Shown piece by piece: positions 1-11,481 of a stretch of 64,000 nt of DNA (positions are counted from its first letter, which is position 1; each line of letters begins with the position of its first letter). Below the pieces are notes generated by a model. That model was not told the origin of the DNA. It made no database searches and worked only from the letters and a program-made list of their open reading frames with translations. Position numbers and translations under genes: made by a program. Source of the stretch: Clarireedia homoeocarpa (Eukaryota > Ascomycota > Leotiomycetes > Helotiales > Rutstroemiaceae). The stretch covers positions 310,001 to 374,000 of the forward strand of contig LNKV01000010.1 of NCBI GenBank assembly GCA_001465935.1, in the 5' to 3' direction.

Positions 1-790
1 TTGGCTGCATCGACTTGAGTTGCGTGGAGGCTTTTGTTGGAGTTATGGTGGCAGCAGGATGGACGCGGTGGGTTTTAATGTAGATGATAGCTTTGCTATG
101 CATGCATGATATGTCATTAGATACCAATTCAAGATGATCAACTCTGCCATTACTCCTACTACTTACCTGTGGCTGTTTCTCTCTTCATCCGCTGTATCTC
201 TATGTACCTACCATCAGGGGTTATATCAATCAATTGATCTCTTTCATATCTTGAGCTCTCCCTTCTCATCCAGCTCTTGAGATATCGTTTTTCAAGCCTG
301 GTCATCGATTTCTAGATATTCAAACTGTATTCAGACGATCAAAGTGATACTTGTAATGTTGCGGAAGAATATTTAGAAAAGATATCTATATTTGAAAATT
401 AGAGCTGGCCTATGAATTAAATTATCATTATATATTTCCCAGGTGCATGCATCGGATTATCACAGACGAGATCTAGAATGCACATGTCTACATCCTCAAG
501 TAGTTAAAAACATAGGTTAGAAAAAGAAATCAAGCCCAATTTACGCAATGCTAGCTATACTACATAAACTCCATTACTCTAACTTTTAGATGCAACGCAG
601 AAAACAGGAAAGGGAATAGAGCAACGTCAAACCACAGAACGCGGCATAAAGTAATGCCAGACAGTGAAAAATCAAATAGTAGGGAACAAAAACAAAAACA
701 GAGGCTTGAAAGCAGCCAACCAAACACGTCCGTACCCCCAGGTGTTACCGTTGTATCTTAACCTTTACCTTTTTTTTGTTTCTATCTGCC
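1..790. other. Intergenic, no gene seen
   Basis: AT-rich sequence without a convincing coding frame on either strand. The last part, beside the downstream end of the minus-strand gene that follows, probably contains that gene's 3' untranslated region. A short plus-strand frame near 664-861 lacks a proper ATG and overlaps the end of the neighbouring gene antisense, so it is not called. Confidence 0.5.
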
Positions 791-1951
791 TCAATCATCA
801 TAATAAACACCCCTCTCCCCATCTCTGCGAACTCTACGGTGGCTACTTTTACTGTGCATAGTAAAGCTCTCCATCACCATCATCTCATTTTCGCTGCCTG
901 ATCGCGCCAATTTTCTTGACCCATGAGTGCGGTTCACCACTATATTATTAATCTCCACACTCGGCGGTAAGGCTGTTGAGCTAGTCACCGCGCTGCCGCC
1001 GCCGTGGCTTCTTTGCGAGCGAACAGATGGTGCATACGAATCTGAACCACTGAGAGTATAGGATAGAGCCTCACTTGTGGGGCGAGAAGTATGCGTTGAG
1101 CGACTAGAAACCTTGGATGGAGCCTCACTGCGACTTGACACATGGGACTTGGTGCGAGAAGCATCCGATAAGCGACTAGAAACCTTGGATGGAGCCTCAC
1201 TGAGACTTGACACATGGGACTTGGTGCGAGAAGCATCCGATAAGCGACTAGAAACCTTGGATGGAGCCTCACTGAGACTTGACACATGGGACTTGGTGCG
1301 AGAAGCATCCGATAAGCGACTAGAAACCTTGGATCGAGCCTCACTGCGACTTGACACATGGGACTTGGTGCGAGAAGCATCCGATAAGCGACTAGAAACC
1401 TTGGATGGAGTGTAAGGGTAGGTATTAGATTCATCATCAGACGGAGGATGGACCTCAAACGCAGGGACATGGCGTACTCCTGGATTCCCGCGATCATCTA
1501 GGAGCGGGCGGTCGTGTCTCGAACCCACAAGAGAGGGCGTAAAGTCTCTTGTTACCGAACGCTTCGAGATATGAGATCTATCGGAGCCGTCACCTTCATA
1601 CGGAACAAGGGCATTTCTGTCAGTTGCTTTAATTGAACGTTTTGACGTAGTTGAAACCCCTGAGTCACTTGGAATTTGTGAATGTCTTGACTTTGACACT
1701 GAAGTTGCCACGGATGGTTGGCGAGAAGTGTAGCTGCTGCCACCTTCTGAGATCGTTTCCAATTCCCTTGTTCTTCTGAGCCCCTTGTCTTTGAGCTTTT
1801 TCAGTCTGCGCGCTTCTTCATTTCTTTCCAACCCCTCGAAGTACCTATCTTCCGCCTTTGTGCTGTTGCTGATGCTGGAGTTAACAGCAACGCTTCCTTC
1901 TCCAGGCTTCTTTCTGCCGTGGCTGTCTGGGACTCGTAAGAAATCACCCAT
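791..1951 (-). CDS. Ser/Arg-rich protein with four 24-residue tandem repeats, unknown function
   Basis: Single-exon frame of 386 residues from an ATG at 1951 (start MGDFLRVPDS). I do not recognise the family. The N-terminal third is basic and charged, with a short helical-looking stretch rich in Glu, Arg and Lys around residues 35-65. The middle carries four nearly identical 24-residue units (core SKVSSRLSDASRTKSHVSS), encoded by a 72-bp tandem array. The C-terminus has a less biased segment (VEINNIVVNRTHG) that may be the only folded element. No signal peptide or membrane segment is visible and the composition predicts disorder. The ATG choice is supported by the frame remaining open to the natural stop. 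It resembles the Ser-rich repeat protein at 18516-19754 in style, though homology is not shown. It could be a scaffold or a phosphorylation-rich protein; no function is assigned. Confidence 0.65.
   Translation of the reverse strand: MGDFLRVPDSHGRKKPGEGSVAVNSSISNSTKAEDRYFEGLERNEEARRLKKLKDKGLRRTRELETISEGGSSYTSRQPSVATSVSKSRHSQIPSDSGVSTTSKRSIKATDRNALVPYEGDGSDRSHISKRSVTRDFTPSLVGSRHDRPLLDDRGNPGVRHVPAFEVHPPSDDESNTYPYTPSKVSSRLSDASRTKSHVSSRSEARSKVSSRLSDASRTKSHVSSLSEAPSKVSSRLSDASRTKSHVSSLSEAPSKVSSRLSDASRTKSHVSSRSEAPSKVSSRSTHTSRPTSEALSYTLSGSDSYAPSVRSQRSHGGGSAVTSSTALPPSVEINNIVVNRTHGSRKLARSGSENEMMVMESFTMHSKSSHRRVRRDGERGVYYDD
1100..1412. repeat. 72-bp tandem repeat, four copies plus partial
   Basis: Units start at 1100, 1172, 1244 and 1316, with a partial fifth unit at 1388. 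They differ by only a few substitutions. The period is a multiple of three, so copy-number changes would keep the minus-strand frame of the surrounding gene. Confidence 0.95.
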
Positions 1952-3788
1952 AATGAAAAGATTGACTTGAAAGGTCGGTTAATTGTGTGTGACTGTTAAT
2001 GATCAGCAACGCTTCCGAGCATCTTTGCAACTATATGGAGACTTACATGCGAGGGGAGGGGGTGGGGGAAGGAATTTGCAGATCAAGAGAAGCTTTGTAT
2101 TGTGGGAGATGCTGTGGAATGAAGTGTATCTCACCTCACCTGCTCACCTGAGATTTATACATTGACAAATGGCTTGTGTTTGCTCTGTTGGAACTTCGTA
2201 CACCTCCTAAAATGTAAGTCTGTCGTCATATCACTGTCAAACAGCCTCCTTGACGGCGATAATAAGGACACCCGACCAGCTCTTTAAGCGGCTCAATCCA
2301 CTTGGTAGTATCTGGAGTGGCCGAAATGCAGTGCTCCCTCGTCAAGATCAATGCTTCGGCAAATCAGCACCCTCATACCAAGTGCAAAGGCCTCACAATG
2401 CTTTGAGGTTATGGTCATACAACAGACCTGGGTATTTCTAGCATTGGCCGTTTATGCTACGCACAAGCTACCACAAAGATACAGAAGTTTTATGAAGTTT
2501 TACCATCTCAGCCTCCGAATGATAAGGACAAGGTGATATGGGCAGGTTAGCCTATGTGAAAAGTGGCATATCCAGGTCGACGATAACTCCATGGACGCTT
2601 ACCATTCCCGCATAATTTACAAATAGCATAGGCGATTAATCATTGCCAGCCGGTCACTGTGACCACAATCCAAGGAACTTTGTCAAATCACCTCAGTAAT
2701 GCGCCAATCTAGCCAGGTCAACAGACCCGTCAGATTTAAGTAAGCTGGTCTGCAAGTTCCTAGCACTGGCCAGTCATTCCATCCGTTGACGGCATTTCAA
2801 ACTAGGCCCGCTTCCGCCAAATAGTGGCCGCCAACGACCGGTACAGTACCGATTAACGAGCCTCCTCCCGATCGTTGTACGTATCGATCTCAACATCTAT
2901 TTGTTCCACGCCCGACATAAGCACAGCCAACCTCACCCAGATGGCCTTGCCGTAGGTCCAAATATCTAGCACATATGTATTTCTGGCACCCACTCACCGA
3001 CTCCAACGGCCGTGATTGATCCTATGATCCTCAGTCAATGGTAAGCAACCCCCTTTATAGCCTTAGGGCCGGCCGTGTAGACCTGGGATTTCAGCCTTTG
3101 AGTGATGTAAACTTGGAGGAAACACACCATTGAAAAAACATCACGTAAGATATATTGTATAGGAATGGAAGGAGGAATAAATTCGGAGATAAAAATAGTC
3201 GTGAACTCAATGAACAGTATGGAAACTCGGCCGGCTTACTGTGCAATATTGGAATTTTTTCTGTACAATGAGAGGCGGAGTGGAATGCATGTTAGTAGCA
3301 AATGGGCTCTGCTGGCATACATGTAAGGTGTCCAAATCTCACAAAAGCTTAACGGAGAGAGATCATAATTATTTTATCCCAAGTAGCCAATTCACAATGA
3401 TTCCTCAATATTTGCGAGCCATTCTAAGACGAGTGCGCAGCACACCTTGTTGCAAGAAATTAAAAGTCAGGAAAATAGCATTCTAAATGAACGATATGCA
3501 GTACAAGCTAGGAACGAAAGAACGACGAACTGAAATACAAGCAAAGCACTAGTATAGACACATCATCAACTGCCCTCTCTCCTCGTAGCATGATGTCGGC
3601 TACGGCGTTTTCACGAAACTTATCTCCGCATGAAGTCTCTCCGTAAGCTTTGGCGAAGAACCGTGCCTTTGTGGTTGGTTCTAAGCCTAGCAGGCACCAT
3701 TCGGATGTATTTTGGATGGAAGAGGGATCAAAAGTGTTCTGAAATGTGGATAGTATCTCACTGCATCTGCGATTTTCCACAGGTACTC
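1952..3788. other. Intergenic, no gene recognised
   Basis: The part next to the preceding minus-strand gene should hold its promoter; a G-rich run lies at about 2050-2070. Between about 2250 and 2540 there are overlapping short open frames on the plus strand, but none matches a family I know and none starts from a convincing ATG with a long frame. A frame at 3508-3792 on the minus strand touches the next gene's stop and is probably its 3' region. Confidence 0.4.
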
Positions 3789-4346
3789 TCACGTGCGGCG
3801 ACAGGATCCACGTTCTTCTGATGAATCCCTACTATGTAGTGCTCTGCTGCTAGTAGTTTCTTCAGACCTTTTCTTGCCTTCCGTTTTGACATGCTTTTCG
3901 TCATGACGTCTACTTCCTCCTTTTAAAGTATGACCATCAGATGGATGAAGCCTTGTGGTTGTGCCTTTCGGTCTCCAAGCTCGAGATTGATCCTCATCAG
4001 ATATCTCCTCTTCAGGAATGTTAGGAAGTTGTGTAGTATCGATCGGCACAGCTAATTTAAAATTTCTCTTTACAACTGTTACAGATCCTTTCCCTCTTCC
4101 CCGGCGACCCTCATCACCCCCATCCGGACTGGGGGCTCTTTGTACTCGCGTCAGGTCATTTTCTTCGATATCTTTCGGCAGCCTTTCAGAATCCTCGCCC
4201 GTATTCGGGGAGACTGCTCGACGTGCTCGACGTTTTCGGTCCGGGGTTTCTCCTTCTGCTCCCATACGTCTTCTAGGTTTGGGTCCGGGTTCGGGTTTGA
4301 GTTTGGATTTGCGTTTTCTTTCTTTGGTCTCATTTTTGGGAGGCAT
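3789..4346 (-). CDS. Small highly basic, disordered hypothetical protein
   Basis: Frame of 185 residues from an ATG at 4346 (MPPKNETKER). The first 45 residues are dominated by Lys, Arg and Pro, with possible nuclear localisation signals (for example KERKRKSKLK and DRKRRARRA). The centre has an acidic patch followed by a more ordinary segment (NFKLAVPIDTTQLPNIPEEEI), and the tail is Ser/Arg/His rich. There are no membrane segments or known domains. Composition is typical of a disordered nuclear or RNA-associated protein, but this is inference. It lies on the same strand as the Ser-rich gene before it. An extra spliced exon downstream cannot be excluded because the annotated end is close to another short open frame. 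I do not recognise the gene. Confidence 0.5.
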   Translation of the reverse strand: MPPKNETKERKRKSKLKPEPGPKPRRRMGAEGETPDRKRRARRAVSPNTGEDSERLPKDIEENDLTRVQRAPSPDGGDEGRRGRGKGSVTVVKRNFKLAVPIDTTQLPNIPEEEISDEDQSRAWRPKGTTTRLHPSDGHTLKGGSRRHDEKHVKTEGKKRSEETTSSRALHSRDSSEERGSCRRT

Positions 4347-6865
4347 CTGGTGAATTTCTTTTTTATTTATATTTATATTTTTATTTTGACTTTCTTATGT
4401 AAAATTGGTGTTAATGTGGTGTCAAGGCGTCCTAGTTGTGTCGATAACTAGCGATTGTAACAATTATTTGTAATGCTGAAGGCGTACTGAATAAGACAAT
4501 GGACTAATGATGAGCAAAGAATATTCAGTTGAGATAAAAAGACTGTGCTAGAAGTGTTAAAGTTATGGCAGATTCCCTACAAGGAGGGATAGCCATGCAT
4601 TTCTACGAAGCTTACACGTTGGCGGCCACAGTTGCGGCGCTTCGTGTGCCTCAATCGAGCCGCTTAACCACAGTGAAGGCCTATTTGACTGCTTTTTTGA
4701 ATGCAATGTATGACTGAAGCTTGAATTTGACGAGGCCAAGGCTGATCCGACCCATTATAGGGCCGGAAACAGTTGGTTTTGAGAAGAGTTACGCATACTA
4801 ACTACCAACATAGGTGCGCTTGCCAGGTGTCAACCTCGTCAAAAACTCTACGCATGCTGACGTTGACCCAGGCACGGCCAGAATGTCAAACTAATGTAGG
4901 AAGGCCAAAAAAACTATATATATATCAGAAGTCAAAACCTGTTGATTAATCCTTCCCAGGCTTCCTTTGGCTGTAAAATTAGAACAACGATAGGGAGGAG
5001 GTACTTTCGCATTCACACCAACTTTTTACAGCAGCGACGAATTACAATGATTGATCCGTAACTATCCTGACTAGGTAAAATCTCAGATACCTCTTGATAC
5101 CTCATGAGAAGCAGTGTAAAGGTCACGTTGTGAGAGGTAAGTTTCGCATGTGTGATATCGCATTGCAAAGCATGTGAAAATCCACACCTGAGTCCAGATG
5201 CACTGTATGCGATGTATGTTTCAATTCCAGAGGCAGCCATCTCTTCCACGTAACCGAACTGAATCTCGAGTATCAGAAAGATGTGGTGTGCAAATTCCAC
5301 TCTGCCGAGTACCGCCAAGCTGATTGATGTACGACCCTTTATTTGAAAGATCCCGCTAACAGAGCGGGAAAGTCGCGCCATATCTTATCTTCAATCTGTC
5401 TAAAATGCAACTATGTCGTGCGGAAGTATAGTCTCTTGGAATTGGCAATGAATTCGACATGAGCGTGATTCATAAGAGCGCTGGGGGCTTGAACTTCCTC
5501 CTCAGGTCAGATATGGAAGTGAAACAACAAAGACGATGTGCGAGCAATAGTTATGAGCAGCAATTTTCAGCAACGCCAGACATACGTTCGGCCGATTGTA
5601 TGCTATTTTGAAACCTTGGTGCCATCCGCTGGAAGGCTTACCAATAATTTCTTGATTCGCATTTGTATAACGGTCAGTTCCGAACAAGCCCAGGGCTTAT
5701 GCCACTTGGCTCCTGGAAATCTTGGGCAGAAACATGGCGTGTACAAGCCTTCGTGGCCGAGAGCGGCAGGTGCTTGATGCTTAGCTGAACAATAATGATT
5801 GCGCACGGAGAAATAAATGAAGGGTATTCTATGAAGCTATCTTCATTGCCACAGGTTCATGAACGTCGAGGACGTCTGCAGGTATCTGCAGTTGAAGAAT
5901 CGAAAATTGTAGCAATCGCATATTTTGCAATGAGCCGACAGACAGTAATGCACCCTTTCGTCGCAATATTAGGCTTTCCATGGGAAACAAAAATGTGCCA
6001 AATAATGGGATGATCTTGGATGAAATTCTTCGTGTTTTCGCACGACGTCTGTGTACGACTGCAATTAAACAACCCGCAACCGCCCATAGCCGTTTGGTGT
6101 AACACGCAACCCGAGACCCTCGACGCGAATTGCTCAATGAGCTTTCTCCAGCATCCGCTAGAGAATGTCAATGAATTGATGCGGTGCGGGTGGACGTATG
6201 TTGTCGATTTGCTCAATAGAAGAGATGATCAAATCCCAATCCCCAATTGTGGAAGGTATGTAATCTGGGGCTGGTGGAGTAAAACGTACTCCGCAGTTGT
6301 TCCGGATGAAGATTTTCGCGACACCTTCAGTTGAGAGTAGCCAATTTCCACCGTTTCCACAACCCCTCAAATGAGCCAAAACACGACGAAGTGAACACGC
6401 ATTGCTCATGTGTTCCCCCGGTTGCAACTGCTCTTCGGCAGAACATAAGCCGTTTCCAAGACGGAGAATTCTTCCCACTGGGATGGATATGCTGTCCAAA
6501 GGAGACTTGGCATTTTGCCCAGAAATACCAAGACACCAAGACGCCAACGGTGACGGTGACCAGCAAGTGGGGCAACACGAGTTTGTCAGAAAAGGATCAT
6601 CTCTGTACCTACGATGTATGTACCCCACGGTCACTTGCTTGTCGAAGCTGTCAAAGAGCTTGGCAATATGACTTATCTCGACGTCGTTTTACCGGAGGCT
6701 CTTGTTAGTGAGTAGATTGTCACGACAATAAATGTCCATCCACGTGCAGGTATCGAAGATATCTTCAAACACTCTTCTAGGGAGGAGAGAGAACAGGAAG
6801 CTTCAAGTTTGATGTATACCGAGATCACTAGGACCCTGAATCGGAAGGTGCGGGATCTGCGTACT

Positions 6866-6990
6866 GGGTTGGATTGGATTGGATTGGATTGTGTTGGATT
6901 GGATTGGATTGGATTGGATTGTGTTGGATTGGATTGGATTGGATTGGATTGGATTGGATTGGATTGGATTGGATTGGATTGGATTGTGTT
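6866..6990. repeat. Pentanucleotide microsatellite (GGATT)n
   Basis: About 25 units of GGATT, interrupted three times by GTGTT. The tract then decays into TTATGTTGTG-like sequence to about 7040. It is open in all three plus-strand frames and so produces meaningless overlapping reading frames. Confidence 0.95.
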
Positions 6991-8274
6991 GGGTTGATTA
7001 TGTTGGATTATGTTGTGTTACGTTATGTTATGTCGTACGGGTTGCCCTCTTCTCTACACGGACAGAACTCCACATGCGCCAATGCTGATTCCAGCGCCAC
7101 AATAGATAAAGCAGGCAAACCTTGTGATGCGGGCAACATCGAGCTGGCGCGCGATTGAGCTAATAGGTCAGACCGATCGTTTTTTATCAGCAGCCTCGAG
7201 AATTTTTGTTTTGTTGCTGGAGTCTCCACGGCTCAATGCCGGTTCATTTGTACTCACAGTGCAGGTGGGAAAGTAAGGAGTGCAAGCTAAGGCTAACGTG
7301 ACGTCGCGATCGAAACAAGACGTGAAAGTACTGACTGGCACGACTCCCTGGGGAAATTTCGACAGGCTCGGCAAAACAGAGGCGTTGAGGATGGAGAATG
7401 AGAGTGGAGATGAGAATGGAGATGATTTAATTGGCACGTCAGCGAGTCTTGTTATCCTTGTTCCCGGGTGCAGGGAGGCAACACAAGCTCAGGTATCCAT
7501 GCAGCAGCACACCAGCTTTCTGGCTCTCGGTCAAGCTCCATGTGCATTACACAGAAAGTGCATCGAAACCCAGAGCCATGAACGAGTAAGACCCTGGTTA
7601 GCCTCGGTCACCAACCACACGCTCATAGGCGCATTCCCTCCTCCACTTTTCTTAGCCATTTTCCAACCATCCCGCCCCCTACCCTTCCATGCGGGGAAAG
7701 GACGGGGATTACGAAGTACAATGGTCGATGATGAATGCAACCATGCGTCAGTTCTTTTGGGAGCAAAAGGGAAATAGTCGTCCTTTTTCTTCTTTTGCCG
7801 CGCCTATTTCTTTCGTCAGCTGATGAATGGTGGATGCCTCGTAGATGCTGTTGGATGGATCCAAGCCCTCCAAGCCCTGCAAGCAAGCAAGCAAGCAAGC
7901 AAGGGGAACGGGACCGAGAGAGGTGTAGTATTTTTTCCACTCCCCCACCACTCTCTCTCTACTCAAAGGAGTAGGAAGTAGCCACCTTCCGGTGCAGGAG
8001 ACGTAAGAGAAAAGGAACCTAGCTGGATCTATCCGGCTAATGGTCTTTCACAGAAAAGTGATGCTTGTGGAGCCCGGAGTAGAAACTGTTTACAGTAGAT
8101 AGCTCAAGGGGAAAGAAAAAGATAAGTAACCAGCTCCTCATCACTTCGTTTCCTTTTCGATCTTCATACCACTTCCCTCTTCCTTCTCTTCACGTTGGTC
8201 GAGCTATTGGGAACGGATTGAATATATCAGCGACAAGTCTTTCTGCATTTCAGATTGGGGAGACTGAATATCCT

Positions 8275-8425
8275 GTGAGTTACCACCCAGTTGATTCTCT
8301 GTCTGGCCCTCCACCACCCAAGCTATCCCACTTCACACGACCGTTGCCCAACCAGCGATAACATTTTACCTATGATGAATGGCCATAATTCTTCAATCAT
8401 CACACCGCTAACAGTTTTATCTCAG
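8275..8425 (+). other. Probable intron in the 5' leader of the transporter gene
   Basis: A strong donor (GTGAGT at 8275) and an acceptor (TCTCAG ending at 8425), with a CGCTAAC branch-like site at about 8405-8411, lie 14 bases before the transporter ATG. Leader introns of this size are common in ascomycete genes. This is inferred from motifs only. Confidence 0.5.
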
Positions 8426-8439
8426 TGAAAGCAGTCGAT

Positions 8440-10128
8440 ATGGCGGCCGATAATCAGGGCGAGTTCCATGAATTCCGCGAACCGGAAAAGATGTCTGTCG
8501 GCAGATATCTAACAACTCGGCTTCCAACCCTCAAGCCGCCGATGCATAAAGCTCCCAACCCCATTGCGCTGCTTAGACTTCTCAGCACGAAACAATGGAT
8601 GTTCTTCTTCGTTGGATTTACAGCCTGGGTATGACCATCTCTCGTCATTAAGATCCAACATTTAACTAACACTATGCAGACATGGGATGCATTCGACTTC
8701 TTCACCGTCAGTCTGACAGTCTCCGACCTTGCCAAGGATTTCGGTAAAGACACCACCGACATCACATGGGGAATAACTCTTGTCCTCATGCTCCGGTCCA
8801 TCGGGTCCATCGTATTCGGTATCGCCGCCGACCGTTACGGTAGAAAGTGGCCGTTCATCGTCAACAACATTCTCTTCATCGTCCTCGAGCTCGGCACCGG
8901 TTTCTGCCAAACCTACAAACAATTCCTTGCCTGCCGTGCGCTCTTCGGTATTGCCATGGGTGGTCTCTATGGAAATGCTACCGCGACCGCTCTTGAAGAC
9001 TGTCCCGAGGCGGCGCGTGGTTTGATCTCTGGTATATTGCAGCAAGGATATGCGTTTGGATATCTACTTGCGACCGCTTTCTCTAGAGCGTTGGTTGATA
9101 CTACCAGCCACGGATGGAGACCACTCTTCTGGTTCGGTGCTTGCCCTCCAGTTCTTATCATCATCTTCCGTTTGTGCTTGCCGGAAACCGACGCCTACAA
9201 GGAGCGTATCCTTGTTCGAAACGAGCGTGGTAACATCGGAAGTACTTTTATCGCTGAAGGAAAAGTTGCGCTCAAGAAACATTGGTTGCTTTTGATCTAC
9301 CTCGTTCTTCTAATGGCCGGATTCAACTTCTTGGTAAGCCTCCCCCAATCTTCAACCCCTTTCCACCTTCATTCTCAGCTCCGTTTTTTCATCCTTCCAC
9401 TTGAAAGTCCAGCGAAACTAAACCAACTCTAGTCCCACGGTTCCCAAGATCTATACCCAACCATGCTCAAGAACCAATACGATTTCTCCGCTGACGCCAT
9501 AACCGTAACCCAAGTCGTTGCCAACCTCGGCGCTATGTGCGGGGGTACCTTGGTCGGCTACTGCTCCCAAATCTTCGGTCGTCGTTTCTCCATTATCTTC
9601 ATGTGCGTTATTGGCGGCGCCCTCCTCTACCCCTACACCTTCGTCTCCTCCAAAGCCGTCATCGCTGCCGCCTTCTTTGAGCAGTTCTGTTGCCAAGGCG
9701 CCTGGGGTGTAGTTCCCGTTCACCTTATGGAGCTTTCCCCCGGTTCCTTCCGAACCTTCATAGTCGGAACAGCCTACCAACTTGGAAATCTCGTATCCTC
9801 CGCCTCAGCGACCATCGAATCCGATTTAGGAGAACGGTTCCCGCTGCCGTCTAAGGGAAAGGTCCGGAGATACAAGTACGGCCTTGTGATTTGCATTTTC
9901 TTGGGATGTGTGTATGCATACTTGATTCTGTTGACGTTCTTCGGACCGGAGAAATTGGGACGTAAATTCGAGGTTCAGCATGATGAAGATGTGATCGCCG
10001 TGGCAGGTCAAGATACGGTGGAGAATGCTTTGAGGAGGATTCAACATCAGGATTCGAATAGTGCTGCGTCGGATGAGATAAGCCAGGTGGAGAAGGGAAT
10101 TGAGCAGCAGAAGGAGACGGTTCCTTGA
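8440..10128 (+). CDS. JEN-family monocarboxylate/proton transporter (MFS)
   Basis: Three exons (8440-8628, 8680-9333, 9433-10128) encode 512 residues. The protein is a major facilitator membrane carrier with about 12 predicted helices. The family call rests on the JEN signature N-x-x-S/T-H-x-S/T-Q-D-x-x-x-T, seen at residues 279-291 (NFLSHGSQDLYPT). The first half has an MFS loop (GIAADRYGRKWP). JEN proteins import lactate, pyruvate or dicarboxylates with protons at the plasma membrane and are usually induced on non-fermentable carbon. Substrate choice within the family cannot be read here. Introns are 51 and 99 nt; the first has a TTAACTAAC branch site. The second interrupts the JEN signature after residue 281. 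The C-terminal tail is polar and cytosolic. The ATG at 8440 is the first in frame after a probable leader intron. Confidence 0.92.
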
Positions 10129-10584
10129 GGAGGTAATGGCATTTAGAAGTGGTATACGTTATTGGGTAATGACTATATGAACGTTTTAGACAAAAATGGA
10201 ATGATATGAACGGTTTTAGACCAAAATGAAATGATATAAGAGCATTCCTGCATCTATAGAGCGAAAGCTCTGCAACTAATAGTACATATCTCATTTGTCT
10301 CAAGATGCTCTCCATCTACATAACTGAAGAAGAAAATTTAAGACATATCCTCCCAGTCCATGCCTCATGGCGTATATACCCGCTAACCAATGAAATTGCT
10401 CTAGTATGCACCAAAAGAAACAGCCTTTAAGCACAAATCAAGCAGCCTTCAAATCAAGCAGCCTTCAAATCAAGCAGCCTTCAAATCAAGCAGCCTTCAA
10501 ATCAAGCAGCCTTCAAATCAAGCAGCCTTCAAATCAAGCAGCCTTCAAATCAAGCAGCCCCCAAATCATAAGCCCCCACCAAAA
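10129..10584. other. Convergent 3' region with minisatellite
   Basis: Short interval between the ends of two convergent genes. It contains two copies of a roughly 27-base phrase around 10175-10240 (AACG-TTTTAGAC-AAAATG-like) and a 16-bp tandem array near its right end. No coding signal is seen. Confidence 0.6.
10435..10562. repeat. 16-bp minisatellite, eight copies
   Basis: Eight head-to-tail units of AAATCAAGCAGCCTTC. The first seven are identical and the last ends CCCCC. The array stops 22 bases before the stop codon of the minus-strand gene at 10585, so it probably lies in that gene's 3' untranslated region. It is also downstream of the transporter gene. Confidence 0.95.
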
Positions 10585-11481
10585 TTAATAAGTCAGACTA
10601 ACAAACCTCCCCTCCCACTCCCTCTTCCCGCCATCCCTAACCCCCTCCTCGAAAATCCAACTCCCCACATCCTCCCTCGCAATCCAAAAGCCCACTTCCT
10701 TGTTATCCTCCGCTGTCTTCTCCATATCCACACCCACCCGCTTCTGCTCGCCCACAGGAACTTCCCACCCCACCCTCACCCTCTTCTGCTCCTTCGCCCC
10801 ATCCAACAGCAAACTGGGCCGAACCACAATCCACCTTCTCCCTTCTTTCAACCCTCTCCTCACAATCTCCCTTTCCATCTTCTTCTTATCTTTATGCGGC
10901 GTCCCCAACAACCCGTGATAAAGCGGTATCATACTGATCGGGATATCTCTTCCTTTATCGCTGATACCCGTAGTGGAGAGAACAATAATTTTAGTTTTTT
11001 CTTTCTCCTCCGCACTCCCTTTCTTTCTCATTTCTTCTCCCACTGCCATTCCATTTGAATACGAGTTTGAGTTTACAGAAACAGCAGCCGAAGCCGCACC
11101 CTCCAACTCCAACTCCAACTCCGCCAACCCATCAAGAATCGCCTTCGTCCCTCGATAACAGATCTCCGGATCCGAAAACCGCCACCGCAACCCCTCTCTC
11201 ACGGCACCCATGCCCAGACTCGATATAGCTATATCGACCGCGCGCCCCGTATGCGCGTTGACAAGCGTGTTTTTGACTGCAGAGACATCGTAGATGTCGC
11301 CTTGGATGAGGCGGACGTTGGGGTAGCTGGAGAGGGGATATTGAGTGGTAAGTTTGGACGGGGTGCGGCAGAGAATGGAGAGGTGTGTGAGAGGGTCATG
11401 GGTAAGGATCTGGGAGAGAATGCAGAGCCCGGTACCGCCGGTTGCGCCGAAGAGTGCGATAGAGGGGTTTGGAGAAGACAT
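10585..11481 (-). CDS. NAD(P)-binding Rossmann-fold protein (atypical SDR / NmrA-like)
   Basis: Single exon, 298 residues, ATG at 11481. The N-terminus has a dinucleotide-binding glycine motif (FGATGGTG, about residues 12-19) after a beta strand. It is followed by segments typical of atypical short-chain dehydrogenases: an Arg after strand two (LCRTPSKL), a GDIYD acidic motif after strand three, and SSLG after strand four. A hydrophilic insertion, rich in Glu, Ser and Asn, lies around residues 125-165, before the strand with LSTTG. The classical YxxxK catalytic pair is not obvious, so it may be a redox sensor or an atypical reductase rather than a standard dehydrogenase. Cytosolic by default, as no targeting signal is seen. 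The specific substrate is unknown. Confidence 0.75.
   Translation of the reverse strand: MSSPNPSIALFGATGGTGLCILSQILTHDPLTHLSILCRTPSKLTTQYPLSSYPNVRLIQGDIYDVSAVKNTLVNAHTGRAVDIAISSLGMGAVREGLRWRFSDPEICYRGTKAILDGLAELELELEGAASAAVSVNSNSYSNGMAVGEEMRKKGSAEEKEKTKIIVLSTTGISDKGRDIPISMIPLYHGLLGTPHKDKKKMEREIVRRGLKEGRRWIVVRPSLLLDGAKEQKRVRVGWEVPVGEQKRVGVDMEKTAEDNKEVGFWIAREDVGSWIFEEGVRDGGKREWEGRFVSLTY

Larger units (their letters stand above)
4347..8439. other. Long gene-poor interval upstream of the JEN-type transporter
   Basis: About 4 kb without a recognisable gene. A minus-strand frame at 5013-5381 has an ATG and 122 codons but resembles nothing I know. Around 5.8-6.7 kb several overlapping open frames occur on both strands without convincing starts. 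The interval contains a GGATT microsatellite (6866-6990) and a short AAGC run (about 7878-7902). The last few hundred bases are the promoter and leader of the transporter gene, including a probable leader intron. Confidence 0.4.

Noticed and set aside
1077..1415. Antisense repeat-containing open frame
   Set aside because: A by-product of the 72-bp repeat in the minus-strand Ser-rich gene; a period divisible by three keeps several frames open.
6158..6708. Overlapping open frames on both strands at 6.1-6.7 kb
   Set aside because: No recognisable motif and the plus-strand frame starts with TTG after stops; insufficient evidence for a gene.
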